Shown here piece by piece: positions 24,751 to 33,352 of a stretch of 41,039 nucleotides of DNA. Every line of letters begins with the position of its first letter. Position 1 is the stretch's first letter. Position numbers and translations under genes: made by a program. The notes under the pieces were generated by a model. The model was not told the origin of the DNA. It searched no databases and was given only the letters and a program-made list of their open reading frames with translations. This stretch comes from an uncultured Sutterella sp. GTDB taxonomy: Bacteria; Pseudomonadota; Gammaproteobacteria; Burkholderiales; Burkholderiaceae_F. Location of the stretch: NCBI GenBank assembly GCA_900542195.1, contig UQNA01000024.1:1-41039 (forward strand). Reading direction: 5' to 3'.

Positions 24751-25533
24751 ATGTTTAAGACTCAAGAGTTTGCAAAGCTTTGCAGCACAACAAAAGAAAC
24801 TCTGTTCCATTACGATAAGCTTGGTTTACTCAAGCCCGATCAGGTTTTAAAGAACGGTTATCGAAACTATTCCTACTCCAAGTTAATGGACTTCCATTTC
24901 CTTTCTTTTTTAAAAGACTCGGGAGCCTCATTAAAGGAAATTGAGGCCCTCTGGCAGACCGGAACCAATAAAAAGAATGGCTGTTCTTTAATAAAAGCAT
25001 CTGAGAAGATAGAGGACCAAATTTCTAAGTTGGAAATAGAAAGAGTTTTTCTGAAAGAACTGGGTGAGTTGGCAGTAGAAGCGGTAGAAGCTCCTCTTGA
25101 TTCTTTAATGGTTCAGAAAAACTCAAAACAAAGCTTCTTGCTTGTCAAAACAGAACCGCAGGAAATCTCCTCGGACGCGGACTACAGTACAGTTTTAGAA
25201 AAAACTTTGAGCTCTCCTGTACCGGTTCCTGTATTCGGAATTCTTTTGGATTCAAATGCTGCTAAAGAAGGACGCCTTGTAATCTTGGGTCTGCTTTTCT
25301 TAAAAGATACAGTTGACTTAAGCACCAAAATAAAAATTAAGAAAGGTCAATTTGCTGTCTGGTACGGCAGAGGAGATTTTGACGCTAAGCGCAATGCGGT
25401 CAGCACGGTAATCAAAGAAATAGGTGATTCTGGTTTTGCCGTTGATGGCAACATCTTGTGCTTTAATGTTTTGGACGTGCTCTCCTCTAATAAAAAAGAG
25501 GCCTATTTCAAACTGATGATACCGGTAAGCTAG
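24751..25533 (+). CDS. MerR-family transcriptional regulator
   Basis: 260 residues. The N-terminal 70 residues are the MerR winged helix (FKTQEFAKLCSTTKETLFHY, DKLGLLKPDQVLKNGYRNYS). A dimerisation helix follows (about 85-125), then a C-terminal domain of about 130 residues, probably a GyrI/effector-binding fold as in BmrR-type multidrug sensors. Unlike metal sensors it has no Cys cluster at the end of the helix. It is followed within four bases by the tRNA-deacylase gene, so they are co-transcribed. What it controls is not evident. Confidence 0.85.
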   Translation: MFKTQEFAKLCSTTKETLFHYDKLGLLKPDQVLKNGYRNYSYSKLMDFHFLSFLKDSGASLKEIEALWQTGTNKKNGCSLIKASEKIEDQISKLEIERVFLKELGELAVEAVEAPLDSLMVQKNSKQSFLLVKTEPQEISSDADYSTVLEKTLSSPVPVPVFGILLDSNAAKEGRLVILGLLFLKDTVDLSTKIKIKKGQFAVWYGRGDFDAKRNAVSTVIKEIGDSGFAVDGNILCFNVLDVLSSNKKEAYFKLMIPVS

Positions 25534-25537
25534 AAAA

Positions 25538-26032
25538 ATGACCTTCGATCCTAAGAAAGAAGTGTTGGCGCGATTAGAAGAGTTAAAAGTGCCTTGTCAG
25601 ATTCATGACCATCCGCCAATTTTGACGGTGGAAGAAGGAAGAAAGATAGCTGCTGGACTGTCCTCTTTATGCTGCAAATCTCTCCTTGTAAAGAATAAGA
25701 AAAAATTCTTTTTGATTGTCTTAGAGAGCAATAAACGTTTTGATTCCAAAGCCGCTGCAAAGCAAATTGGTTGCGGTCATTTGTCGTTTGCCAGTGCCGA
25801 AGACTTACGGAACAAATTGAATACTTTCGCTGGTGCAGTCTCCTTGCTGGGACTTCTTTATAACGAAGAAAAAGACGTTCAATTAATCTTTGACAAAGAT
25901 GTGCTGAAAGCCGAGTATGTCGACTGTCATCCTTGTACCAATGACTGCAGTTTGAAAATCAGTGTGGCAGATATTATTGGTAAGCTCCTTCCTCAGCTTG
26001 GTATCGAGTACAAGACCATTCAGATGGCATAA
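25538..26032 (+). CDS. YbaK/ProX-type aminoacyl-tRNA deacylase
   Basis: 164 residues. The fold of the editing-domain family is visible: CQIHDHPPILTVEEGRKIAA at the start, KSLLVKNKKKFFLIVLESNK with the conserved Lys of the active site, GHLSFASAEDL, GAVSLLGLLYNEEKDVQLIFD and a late CHPCTNDCSLKIS. Such free-standing proteins hydrolyse mischarged tRNA-Pro (Ala- or Cys-tRNA-Pro) or related species. Asn in the late motif and the position of the Lys favour a ProXp-ala/PrdX-like enzyme over YbaK, but this is uncertain. Confidence 0.82.
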   Translation: MTFDPKKEVLARLEELKVPCQIHDHPPILTVEEGRKIAAGLSSLCCKSLLVKNKKKFFLIVLESNKRFDSKAAAKQIGCGHLSFASAEDLRNKLNTFAGAVSLLGLLYNEEKDVQLIFDKDVLKAEYVDCHPCTNDCSLKISVADIIGKLLPQLGIEYKTIQMA

Positions 26033-26054
26033 GCGCATCAGAAGCAATTAAAGC

Positions 26055-26078
26055 AAAACGCCCGCAAACGGGCGTTTT
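26055..26078. terminator. Bidirectional terminator
   Basis: AAAACGCCCG and CGGGCGTTTT form a perfect ten-pair stem around CAAA. It gives a U tract on both strands and separates the convergent deacylase and porin 2 genes. Confidence 0.93.
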
Positions 26079-26098
26079 GAGTCTAAGTTATAAGAAAA

Positions 26099-27232
26099 TT
26101 AGAACTGATGGTTGATACCAACGAAGAATTCAACAGAGTTCTTGCCGAGCAAGTTATCTGGAATACCGTATCCATTGCCTTTACCGACATTGTCTCCTGA
26201 GAAGTTGAAGTGCAGAGAGCTATCCGGACCGGCTTCAATGGCATATCCAGCCTTGTCATCATTGAAGACAGCTTCTACGCCGCCGTAAATACGGGTGCGT
26301 TTAGACAGAGGATAGGCGTACTTGGTGCCCAAAGACCAAGCATCGGCTTTATCGACGGTCTGATTCTTCAAATAAGATGCAGATACCATCCATTTGCCAC
26401 CCCACAAAGGAGTAGATGTTCCTAATTGAGCCATCCAGAAGTTAGCTGAGGCGTCTTCGTTATTTGTGAATTTCTTAGTAAATTGGACAACAGGTTTTGT
26501 AACACCGAAGTCATAGCTGGCAGCAAAATTTAAATACTGGTTGTTCCAACTTGCAGGCTGTCCGTTTGGACTGAACTTACGGAATAAGTAGCTGCCCATG
26601 ATGGAGAAGTTGCCATGATCAAACTTAGCTGCGTAGTTGTAAATATTGCCTTTGCTGTTGGAGTCCTGCGATCCGGCCGCATCCGTATGTTCGCCTAAAG
26701 CAACATAGAAGAAATTAGTAAGTCCGAATGGTGTCGGAAGAACATACATCAAGGAGTTGTCTGCACGGACTAAATTGCCGTCTTGACCAGTAACGGCGGC
26801 TGAACCCGGGAAGAAGTAAGGAGAGTCGGAAGAACCGAGGCTCAATTCTGTCGGGTCAAACATCGCAAATACTAAGAAGTGAGGAGTGTATTGACGACCG
26901 AAGGACAATTGACCGTATTTGCCGCGGACACCGACGTTAGCTTCACGGCTGAAGGCTTTTCCGTCATTTCCGAATGTTGCACTGCCATTATCAGCTAAGA
27001 AAGCGTTATCTAAATTGAAGAAAACTTCTACGCCGTTGCCAAGATCTTCGGTTCCTTTAATACCCCAGTGGGAAGCGGAAAGACCGCCGCTCTTGATAGC
27101 TGTTTTCCATTCGCCGCCTGTAGCGTTGACGGCTACATATTCGTCAACTGCGCCATAGATTTCAACATTCCCCGCAAATGCAACAGAGCAAATTGCGGAG
27201 GAACAAAGTAATGCAAGAGTCTTTAATTTCAT
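26099..27232 (-). CDS. Gram-negative general porin (porin 2)
   Basis: 377 residues from the ATG at 27232, chosen because CAAGGAGTT lies just upstream and a signal peptide (MKLKTLALLCSSAICSVAFA) begins there; a longer frame to 27259 has no site. NVEIYGAVDEYV starts the barrel, with GIKGTEDLGNGVEVFFNLD and the C-terminal GINHQF as in porin 1. It is a trimeric outer-membrane channel. It differs clearly from porin 1 in sequence and in loop lengths, so the two probably serve different conditions. Its ribosome binding site has nine-base complementarity to the candidate sRNA at 39083-39212. Confidence 0.92.
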   Translation of the reverse strand: MKLKTLALLCSSAICSVAFAGNVEIYGAVDEYVAVNATGGEWKTAIKSGGLSASHWGIKGTEDLGNGVEVFFNLDNAFLADNGSATFGNDGKAFSREANVGVRGKYGQLSFGRQYTPHFLVFAMFDPTELSLGSSDSPYFFPGSAAVTGQDGNLVRADNSLMYVLPTPFGLTNFFYVALGEHTDAAGSQDSNSKGNIYNYAAKFDHGNFSIMGSYLFRKFSPNGQPASWNNQYLNFAASYDFGVTKPVVQFTKKFTNNEDASANFWMAQLGTSTPLWGGKWMVSASYLKNQTVDKADAWSLGTKYAYPLSKRTRIYGGVEAVFNDDKAGYAIEAGPDSSLHFNFSGDNVGKGNGYGIPDNLLGKNSVEFFVGINHQF

Positions 27233-27563
27233 TTTTAACTCCTTGGTTTGAGTAGTCATAGTTCTTATTTTCCACTTTCTTATTTTTCGACTGTGTTAGA
27301 TGGAAAACAGATAATTCATTGTTCCTCAGCTTGGAGACAAAAACTGTTAAATAGTTAACGCTACTCAGAAGTTTTGAGATTTTCAGGATGGGTCTTTCTT
27401 GAGGGACAAGTTGTTCGATACGAAAATAAGTAACGGCATCAGATCCGCTACTTCTTCCGACTTCTTGCTTACCTTCATCCCAAGGACTCTCTCATAGATA
27501 GAAAATTAAGGAATCTTTGCAGAAAAAGTGTTGGGAAATAGAAGATTTTGAAAGAGACATATC
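27233..27563. promoter_or_regulatory. Upstream region of porin 2 with a GTTAAC-type site
   Basis: No gene seen. It holds the porin 2 promoter. GTTAAATAGTTAACG (27346-27360), about 115 bases before the porin start, resembles two sites before the flavoprotein gene (37582-37596 and 37621-37635). The common form is GTTNAA, two bases, GTTAACG. A shared regulator is possible but not shown. Confidence 0.35.
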
Positions 27564-28330
27564 TTATTCTGAGGCAACAAGTGATTTTTGGAGAATTTTG
27601 ACTTCCTCCAAAGGTAACCCTGTAGCTTGAGCGATGGATTCCAGCGGGACGTTGCCGATTTTAAGAAAATTTTTTGCAATTTCAATGGCTTTTTTTAACG
27701 CCGCTCTTTCTGCTATGACTTGTTCGATGCTTTTCATTTCTCTTATTCCTTCCTCAGTTTCTTTGAAAAATTCAACTCGTTCTTTCAATAGTTCGTTTTT
27801 CATCTGTCCCGCTTCTTCCGCATTGAAATCGCTCATTAGCACTCCGATAGGATCATTGCCACGGTAAGTTCTATTAACAAAAATGAATCTGGTTTCATCA
27901 TCAAAGTCCGGACTTCTATCCCAAAAAGTTCTTTTTACCTGATAGGTGGGGAATGCCTTGTTTTTTCGGGCCATATCCCATGGATAAAGGTAACATAGGT
28001 ATCCGAAAGTTTGGCAAAATCTTCTCCGCTTGTGAGATTATTTGTGTCCAGCAAAGATCAGTGCTATCGAACTCTCCAGAAAAGAGAACTCTGTCTGGCC
28101 CTTAACACTTCAAAATTAATTAACTTGCCGTTGCATCTGAAGCGGCAGTATCAAGACATGCATTTCGGTTTTCAACGGTAAGGTACCGTTCCTGAGTGAT
28201 AATTTCCTGAATCTTTACTTCTGGAATACTGAGTTGCTTGAGAATGCCGTTGATAACGGTTTCGATATACTTTTGATTACCTCGAAAGCAGAGCTCGAAA
28301 AAGCTGTCATCTATAAGGGGCGCATGTCGG
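27564..28330 (-). pseudogene. Decayed Rpn-family PD-(D/E)XK nuclease/transposase-like gene
   Basis: The last 136 codons (27564-27974) are open and carry the family's C-terminal part: DETRFIFVNRTYRGNDPIGV, then LMSDF, KERVEFFKETEEGIREM and a helical end. Upstream on the same strand, fragments in different frames read DDSFFELCFRGNQKYIETVI, LKQLSIPEVKIQEIITQERYL, then GEDFAKLSDTYVTFI, interrupted by stop codons. Together they match an ordinary full-length member in order and spacing, so the gene has been broken by several frameshifts. The nuclease core is lost. Confidence 0.8.
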
Positions 28331-28529
28331 CTGCACTCTAGTGCTTGAAGGATATTAAGAAGCCGGCTTTAACGCAGTCGAAGTTTTACTCACGCTAAAC
28401 GGGGGTTTCCCTGCTGGTAAAAAGTAGTGTTAGTCAGTTAACAGAGTTTTTAGGACGTGTGTTTTATATTGGATAGTAGCTTGTTAAAAGCTTACAAATC
28501 TAATTAGCCTCATCTCAAGGAGAGCGTCA

Positions 28530-29684
28530 ATGCAAAATGTAGACAGACCTAAAGCTCTAAAGCCATTGATGGAAGCTGCCACGGCCTTAAATAATCCTAT
28601 TCTTCAGAAAGCAAAAGAAAACGGCAAGAAAGTCGTCGGTTTTTTATATCAGGAAACTCCGCTTGAAATTATTACGGCTGCAGGCGCAGTTCCGTATTTC
28701 ATTCGCGGAACAGGTTACGACGGAACGGAATACGCCGATGCATTTTTCCGCAATTTAGCTTGTAATTATGTTCGTCATACTTACAACCAAATCTTGAATG
28801 ACCAACTCGATTTTCTTGACGGCGCAGTCTTTTATAACAGCTGCGACCATGCTCGCCGTATTTATGATAACTGGCTGACCGTCCCCGGAAATCCTGTTTA
28901 TCACTTCATCTATATTCCTAAGAAGCGCGGAGATCTAGCTAAGGCCTTCTATAGAGAAGAAATCGAAAAATACATCAAAGCTACCGAAGAAAAGTTCGGC
29001 GTCAAGATTACTGACGATGACCTCAGAAAAGCCATCAAGCTTCATAATGAAACACGCCGCCTTCAGGCTGAACTTTATGAAATGCAAAAAGGCGATGAAG
29101 TTTATCTCAAGGGCTCTGAATTAATTGCCGTGATGATGGCCGGCATCTCTATGCCTTTGGAAGACTACAACGAATTGCTTAAAGAGCTTATTGCCGAACT
29201 TAAAGCACAAGGACCGCAGTACAAACCTGCTATTCGTCTCCTCTACACAAACGGTCATGCTGACAGTCAGGAATTTTTTGAAATCTTGGAAAACCAAGGC
29301 GGACAAATTGTCGTAGATAACCTCGGTTTCGGCAGCCGTTCTTCCGCAGTCTTGATTGATGAAGAAAAGGCTCCGTTGGACGCCATCATCGATTATTACT
29401 TCGATGAAATGCCGGCCGCTACCCGTCAAATGCACACCCAAGATGAAAGACTTGACCGGCTTGGTAAGCTAGTTGAAGATTATAAAGTTGACGGGGTTAT
29501 TTCCTCACGCATTTACATGTGCGATATGTGGGCTTTTGAGCAGTACCTCATGCGCGGATATTTGGCAGAAAAAGGTATCCCCGGTCTTGAATTAGAAGTC
29601 GATTATGTCCCGGATTCCCAAGGACAGATTAGAACTCGTGTTCAGGCCTTTGTTGAAAGTCTGAAATCTCAAAAGAACCTCTAA
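28530..29684 (+). CDS. 2-hydroxyacyl-CoA dehydratase-like subunit, HgdB/BcrC type
   Basis: 384 residues. The family's cluster-binding cysteines are visible at about C78 (RNLACNYVRH), C105 (YNSCDHARR) and C331 (RIYMCDMWAFEQY). KVVGFLYQETPLEIITAAGA near residue 33 is the conserved start of these subunits. Members carry a [4Fe-4S] cluster and use a single low-potential electron from the activase to drive dehydration of 2-hydroxyacyl-CoA or reduction of an aromatic acyl-CoA. It is the first gene of a five-gene operon, with an AAGGAG site. Length is close to E. coli YjiM. The substrate cannot be read from the sequence. Confidence 0.88.
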   Translation: MQNVDRPKALKPLMEAATALNNPILQKAKENGKKVVGFLYQETPLEIITAAGAVPYFIRGTGYDGTEYADAFFRNLACNYVRHTYNQILNDQLDFLDGAVFYNSCDHARRIYDNWLTVPGNPVYHFIYIPKKRGDLAKAFYREEIEKYIKATEEKFGVKITDDDLRKAIKLHNETRRLQAELYEMQKGDEVYLKGSELIAVMMAGISMPLEDYNELLKELIAELKAQGPQYKPAIRLLYTNGHADSQEFFEILENQGGQIVVDNLGFGSRSSAVLIDEEKAPLDAIIDYYFDEMPAATRQMHTQDERLDRLGKLVEDYKVDGVISSRIYMCDMWAFEQYLMRGYLAEKGIPGLELEVDYVPDSQGQIRTRVQAFVESLKSQKNL

Positions 29685-29699
29685 TCCAGGAGAAGAATA

Positions 29700-31013
29700 A
29701 TGGCTGATTTATCCCAATTAACCGGTGTCGAAAGAACCAAAGAATACAGAGACAGATTAGAAGGTGTGTTGAAGTTCTTCGAGTCTCTTCCGGAAGAACA
29801 AAGAAATCCGGTTCAGATCGCTGTGGTCCAGTTAATGAAAGATCACAACGAAAAAATGATTGACGCTTTCGAAAACAAGAAGCCTTTGATGTGCACTTGG
29901 TACGGCAACTGCCAGGAAATCCTCGCGGGTATGGGTGTGGTTTATTACAACCCGGTTTTCGATTTGATGTTTCATCTTGGCTTGACTGATTATGCCGACG
30001 CTAAAGAATGCGACAAGTTCAATTTGGACGACAAGATGTGCTCTTTGGTTAGATATGCCGTCTATTCCATGGAAAACAGACTTCATCCGCGTCCCGATTG
30101 CTTCGTTGCTATGGCTGAACCATGCGATGGCCAACTGATGCTTCACCAGGCATTTGCCCGTTCCGAATTCTTGAAGGGCGTTCCTGTCTATACCATCGAC
30201 CCAAGCTATGGTCATACAGATAAAGACTTCGAATATGTAGCCAAACAGCTCAAAGAAATGATTGGCTTCATCGAGAAGAATACCGGCGCTAAGTATGACT
30301 TCGAAAAAGTCAAAGCAGTGGTTGAAGAAACCAACAAACAGTATGAAATTTGGAAAGAAGTCAACGAATACATGAAGGCATCTCCGGCTCCCATGCCGTC
30401 CTTTGTAATCGGCGACGTTTTCTGGGCTTTAACTCAGCATTTGCCGGCAGGCGATCCGAGAGCTACCGGTTTGATGGCAGCTGTTCGCGATGTTGCTAAA
30501 GCTAACGTCGAAAAAGGCGTGGGCCCGGTCATGAACGAAAAGATCAGATTGTTCTGGCCAGACTTGAATCCGCTTTGGGGAGAAAAACTTGGAAATTGGC
30601 TTGCCGAAGAATGGAATGCCGTTGTGGTTAACTCCTTCCAAGGTTTGAGCCCATACACTCCGGTCGATACTTCTACGGAAGAATCTATGCTCTTCGGTTT
30701 GGCCCGCAGAAATGTCGCAGAAGTTCCGATGATTCGTCAGGGAAGAGGCTGGGTTGACGTTGTTGTTGACGATTTGACTCAGGCTATCCAGGACTACAAC
30801 ATTGATGCCGTATTGTTCTCCGGACATATGGGTCATAAAGATCAGGCCGGTATTAACCAGTTCATGAAGAAAGTTTGCAAAGACATGAAGGTTCCTCTTC
30901 TGACTTTGACTACAAGCTTGTTCGATGAACGTTTTACTCCGATCGAGAAAGTTAAGAACGATATTTCGAACTTCTTGAGTGCCAACGGCTTCGAGAAGAA
31001 TGCCAAGAAATAA
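29700..31013 (+). CDS. 2-hydroxyacyl-CoA dehydratase-like subunit, HgdA/BcrB type
   Basis: 437 residues, 15 bases behind the first subunit with its own AGGAGA site. It shares the two-lobed family fold (LMCTWYGNCQEILAGMGVVY, then PRPDCFVAMAEPCDGQLMLH, and a late FSGHMGHKDQAGINQFMKKV). Six cysteines fall in the first 142 residues (about 65, 71, 104, 114, 134, 142), more than a single [4Fe-4S] cluster needs. It should form a heterodimer with the preceding protein. The many cysteines could mean a second or a double-cubane-type cluster; that is my inference. Confidence 0.85.
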   Translation: MADLSQLTGVERTKEYRDRLEGVLKFFESLPEEQRNPVQIAVVQLMKDHNEKMIDAFENKKPLMCTWYGNCQEILAGMGVVYYNPVFDLMFHLGLTDYADAKECDKFNLDDKMCSLVRYAVYSMENRLHPRPDCFVAMAEPCDGQLMLHQAFARSEFLKGVPVYTIDPSYGHTDKDFEYVAKQLKEMIGFIEKNTGAKYDFEKVKAVVEETNKQYEIWKEVNEYMKASPAPMPSFVIGDVFWALTQHLPAGDPRATGLMAAVRDVAKANVEKGVGPVMNEKIRLFWPDLNPLWGEKLGNWLAEEWNAVVVNSFQGLSPYTPVDTSTEESMLFGLARRNVAEVPMIRQGRGWVDVVVDDLTQAIQDYNIDAVLFSGHMGHKDQAGINQFMKKVCKDMKVPLLTLTTSLFDERFTPIEKVKNDISNFLSANGFEKNAKK

Positions 31014-31047
31014 CAAAGAAGATATCAAGAAATAAGAAAGGTGCGAA

Positions 31048-31857
31048 ATGCTGTTTATAGGTTGTGACTTAGGCTCGACAACCGGCAAGGTTGTCATTAT
31101 GGATGAATCTGAAAAGATTCTCGGGAGCTCCATCGTGCGTTCTTCCAGAGGTCCGAAGAAGACAATGGAACACGCTTTAGCAGAAGCCATGCAGAAAGCC
31201 GGAATTAATGAAGTCGATCCGGCAACGGGTTTCCCGAAGGATTCTTACGTGGTAGCTACCGGCTACGGCCGAGGATCCGTTGAAAACATCAATGAAGAAA
31301 TCTCCGAGATTTCCTGTCATGCCCGGGGAGCAACCTATTTGCGGCCGACAACTCGCACCATTATCGATATCGGCGGTCAGGACTGCAAAGTCATTTCTGT
31401 TGATGAAACAGGCCGAGTATTGGAATTCCAAATGAATGACAAATGCTCGGCTGGTACTGGCAGATTCTTTGAAGTGATGGGCCGTGTGTTGGATTTAAGT
31501 TTGGAAGATTTGGCTGCTGAGGCTTTAAAGTCTGACAAACCTTGTGCTATTTCTAAGCAGTGCAGCGTTTTTGCGGAATCGGAAGTTATCTCCTTGGTTA
31601 ACAATGACGTTCCGCTGCCAGATATCGCGGCCGGCATCCATGAATCGATTGCCCGCCGAATTCACGGCATGGCCTATAAGGTCGGGATCGAAGAAGATGT
31701 GGTTCTGACCGGCGGCTGCGCACAGAATAAGGCGCTCCAAAAAGCTTTGGAAAAGAGACTGAAGATGAAGCTTGGCCATATGGACGGCGATCCTCAGCTT
31801 GCCGGAGCTTTAGGCGCAGCATTGTTTGCAAAAGAAAAAGCATTAAAGAAGGCATAG
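31048..31857 (+). CDS. Acyl-CoA dehydratase activase (BadF/BcrA/HgdC ATPase)
   Basis: 269 residues of the ASKHA ATPase fold. The phosphate loop is GCDLGSTTGKVVI, DIGGQDCKVI is the second phosphate motif, and the two cysteines that bind the [4Fe-4S] cluster between the subunits of the homodimer are in NDKCSAGTGRF and SKQCSVFAESE. The late GGCAQNKALQKAL contacts adenosine. It injects one low-potential electron into the dehydratase at the cost of ATP. It follows the second subunit by 34 bases. Confidence 0.95.
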   Translation: MLFIGCDLGSTTGKVVIMDESEKILGSSIVRSSRGPKKTMEHALAEAMQKAGINEVDPATGFPKDSYVVATGYGRGSVENINEEISEISCHARGATYLRPTTRTIIDIGGQDCKVISVDETGRVLEFQMNDKCSAGTGRFFEVMGRVLDLSLEDLAAEALKSDKPCAISKQCSVFAESEVISLVNNDVPLPDIAAGIHESIARRIHGMAYKVGIEEDVVLTGGCAQNKALQKALEKRLKMKLGHMDGDPQLAGALGAALFAKEKALKKA

Positions 31858-31858
31858 C

Positions 31859-32578
31859 ATGGAAAGACTGAATGTTTGGGATTCGCTGCTGGCTCAAGCA
31901 AGAAAAGGCGGCTGCCCGATTACAAAAGAACAAGAGGCTTCTTTCTCAACACGATCTAACTTTGTGCTGAAAGGAAATACTGCTGTTGATTTGGGCGAGA
32001 ATCCTGAACAGTCTTTCCTGACCTTTTCCGAGTCTGCGTCTGAATTTGACAGCGGAGTCTATTTGGTAGGAAAGGACGTCAATGAGCTGAGCGGAAGTCA
32101 GCCTTTGGCACTGCAGCTTAACGTTATCGGTTGCGAAGACAACGATGAGCTTTTGTACCTCATCATTCAAAACCTGAAGAGAGAGCTTCAGGTCAAGGAT
32201 GTAATGGTCAAAGGTTCAGCAAACAAAATCTGGCTTCGGTTTTCCAAGAAAGCTATCGAAGGCGGCATGGACCTCTTTCAATTAGGATCTGTACTTTTAT
32301 TCCGGCTGCAAGAGGAATTTACCGAACTGTCATTAATCCAAATTCTGTTTGTAACGGAAACCGGTCCTGTTTTTGATGCGGTACGCATTGCTTCCGAAGA
32401 ATGGAATAAGCAGCAGGAGGCCTTGAAGGCTGCAGTTTGGGACAAGCGCGGCTTCAATTTCAAAGAGTGCCATGTACTTGGACATTGCGGGAAGTGCTCT
32501 GATAAAAAACTATGCGCCAATGTCCGTAAGGTAGAACGCATTCTTACCCTGAAGAGAAAAGAGAAAGAAAATGAGTGA
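31859..32578 (+). CDS. Unrecognised cysteine-motif protein of the dehydratase operon
   Basis: 239 residues, starting one base after the activase stop and overlapping the next gene by eight bases, so it is firmly part of the operon. Visible features: GGCPITKEQE near residue 19, a beta-rich middle (DSGVYLVGKDVNELSGSQPL, then ALQLNVIGCE) and a C-terminal C-x5-C-x2-C-x5-C (CHVLGHCGKCSDKKLC), spaced like an Fe-S or zinc site. I do not recognise a family. The middle reminds me weakly of corrinoid/ACS-type proteins, which is not enough to name it. A role in cluster assembly or electron delivery is plausible. Confidence 0.75.
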   Translation: MERLNVWDSLLAQARKGGCPITKEQEASFSTRSNFVLKGNTAVDLGENPEQSFLTFSESASEFDSGVYLVGKDVNELSGSQPLALQLNVIGCEDNDELLYLIIQNLKRELQVKDVMVKGSANKIWLRFSKKAIEGGMDLFQLGSVLLFRLQEEFTELSLIQILFVTETGPVFDAVRIASEEWNKQQEALKAAVWDKRGFNFKECHVLGHCGKCSDKKLCANVRKVERILTLKRKEKENE

Positions 32579-33347
32579 GCAAAGAGTAATTGCAGTTTGC
32601 GGGAAGGGCGGCGTCGGTAAGACGGCATTCACTGCAATGCTGACAAAAGTGTTGATGAACGAAGTTCCGGGGAAACTGCTGGTGGTCGACGCTGATCCGG
32701 CTCTCGGTCTCAACTACGCCATTGGCCGAGAAAGTGAAGTCACTATCGGCTCCATCCGTGAAATGGTTCTGGAAAAAGCGGAAAAAGGCACTAAGAAAGA
32801 TTTAGAAGAACTGGCTGACAGTGTTGAGTATTTGACTGCGCAGGCTTTGGATGAAAATGAGAAGTTCTCTTTCTTGGCTATGGGCCGTATGAACACTATC
32901 GGGTGCTTCTGCTCCGTTAACGACCTGCTCAAAGGCGCTATCGAAACTATCATGCATTCTTTCGATGTTGTGCTGATTGACGGCGAAGCCGGACTAGAGC
33001 AAATCAACCGTCAGGTAATCGAGAAGATTGATACGCTGATATTAGTGACTGATACCTCCTTCAGAGGATTGCAGACCGTACGTCATATCAAAAAGATGGT
33101 TGACGAAGGCTTAGTTCCGGCTTGCAAAAACTTAGGCGTCGTTTTTAATCGAGCCCAGTCCGATGTGACAAGCCTTAAAGAGTTTGCGGAGAAAGAACAT
33201 ATCAACGTGATAGGGGCGGTTCCCTACGATAAGCAAGTGGAAGAATTCGATCTTGCGGGCCGTCCTTTACTTGAACTGCCCGGTGACAATCAAGCGGTTT
33301 TAGCCGTGAAGGATTGCTTGAAACGTGCGGAAGGAGCCGTTAGGTAA
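32571..33347 (+). CDS. CooC-like metallocluster maturation ATPase
   Basis: 258 residues of the MinD/SIMIBI class. The deviant Walker A is CGKGGVGKTAFTAM (about 10-23), with DADPALGLNYAIG as switch I and VLIDGEAGLEQINRQ as Walker B region. The CxC of CooC proteins is at C112-C114 (TIGCFCSVNDLL), where CooC dimers bind nickel or zinc. CooC and its relative AcsF insert nickel into CO dehydrogenase and acetyl-CoA synthase. No such enzyme is encoded here, so this copy probably serves the dehydratase-like proteins. It overlaps the gene before it, which fixes it in the operon. Confidence 0.88.
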   Translation: MSEQRVIAVCGKGGVGKTAFTAMLTKVLMNEVPGKLLVVDADPALGLNYAIGRESEVTIGSIREMVLEKAEKGTKKDLEELADSVEYLTAQALDENEKFSFLAMGRMNTIGCFCSVNDLLKGAIETIMHSFDVVLIDGEAGLEQINRQVIEKIDTLILVTDTSFRGLQTVRHIKKMVDEGLVPACKNLGVVFNRAQSDVTSLKEFAEKEHINVIGAVPYDKQVEEFDLAGRPLLELPGDNQAVLAVKDCLKRAEGAVR

Positions 33348-33352
33348 ATTTA

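Noticed and set aside
29700..33347. Nitrogenase-like or CO dehydrogenase operon
   Set aside because: The CooC-like ATPase suggests it, but no NifH/NifDK-type or CO dehydrogenase/ACS catalytic subunit is present; the enzymes are of the dehydratase family.
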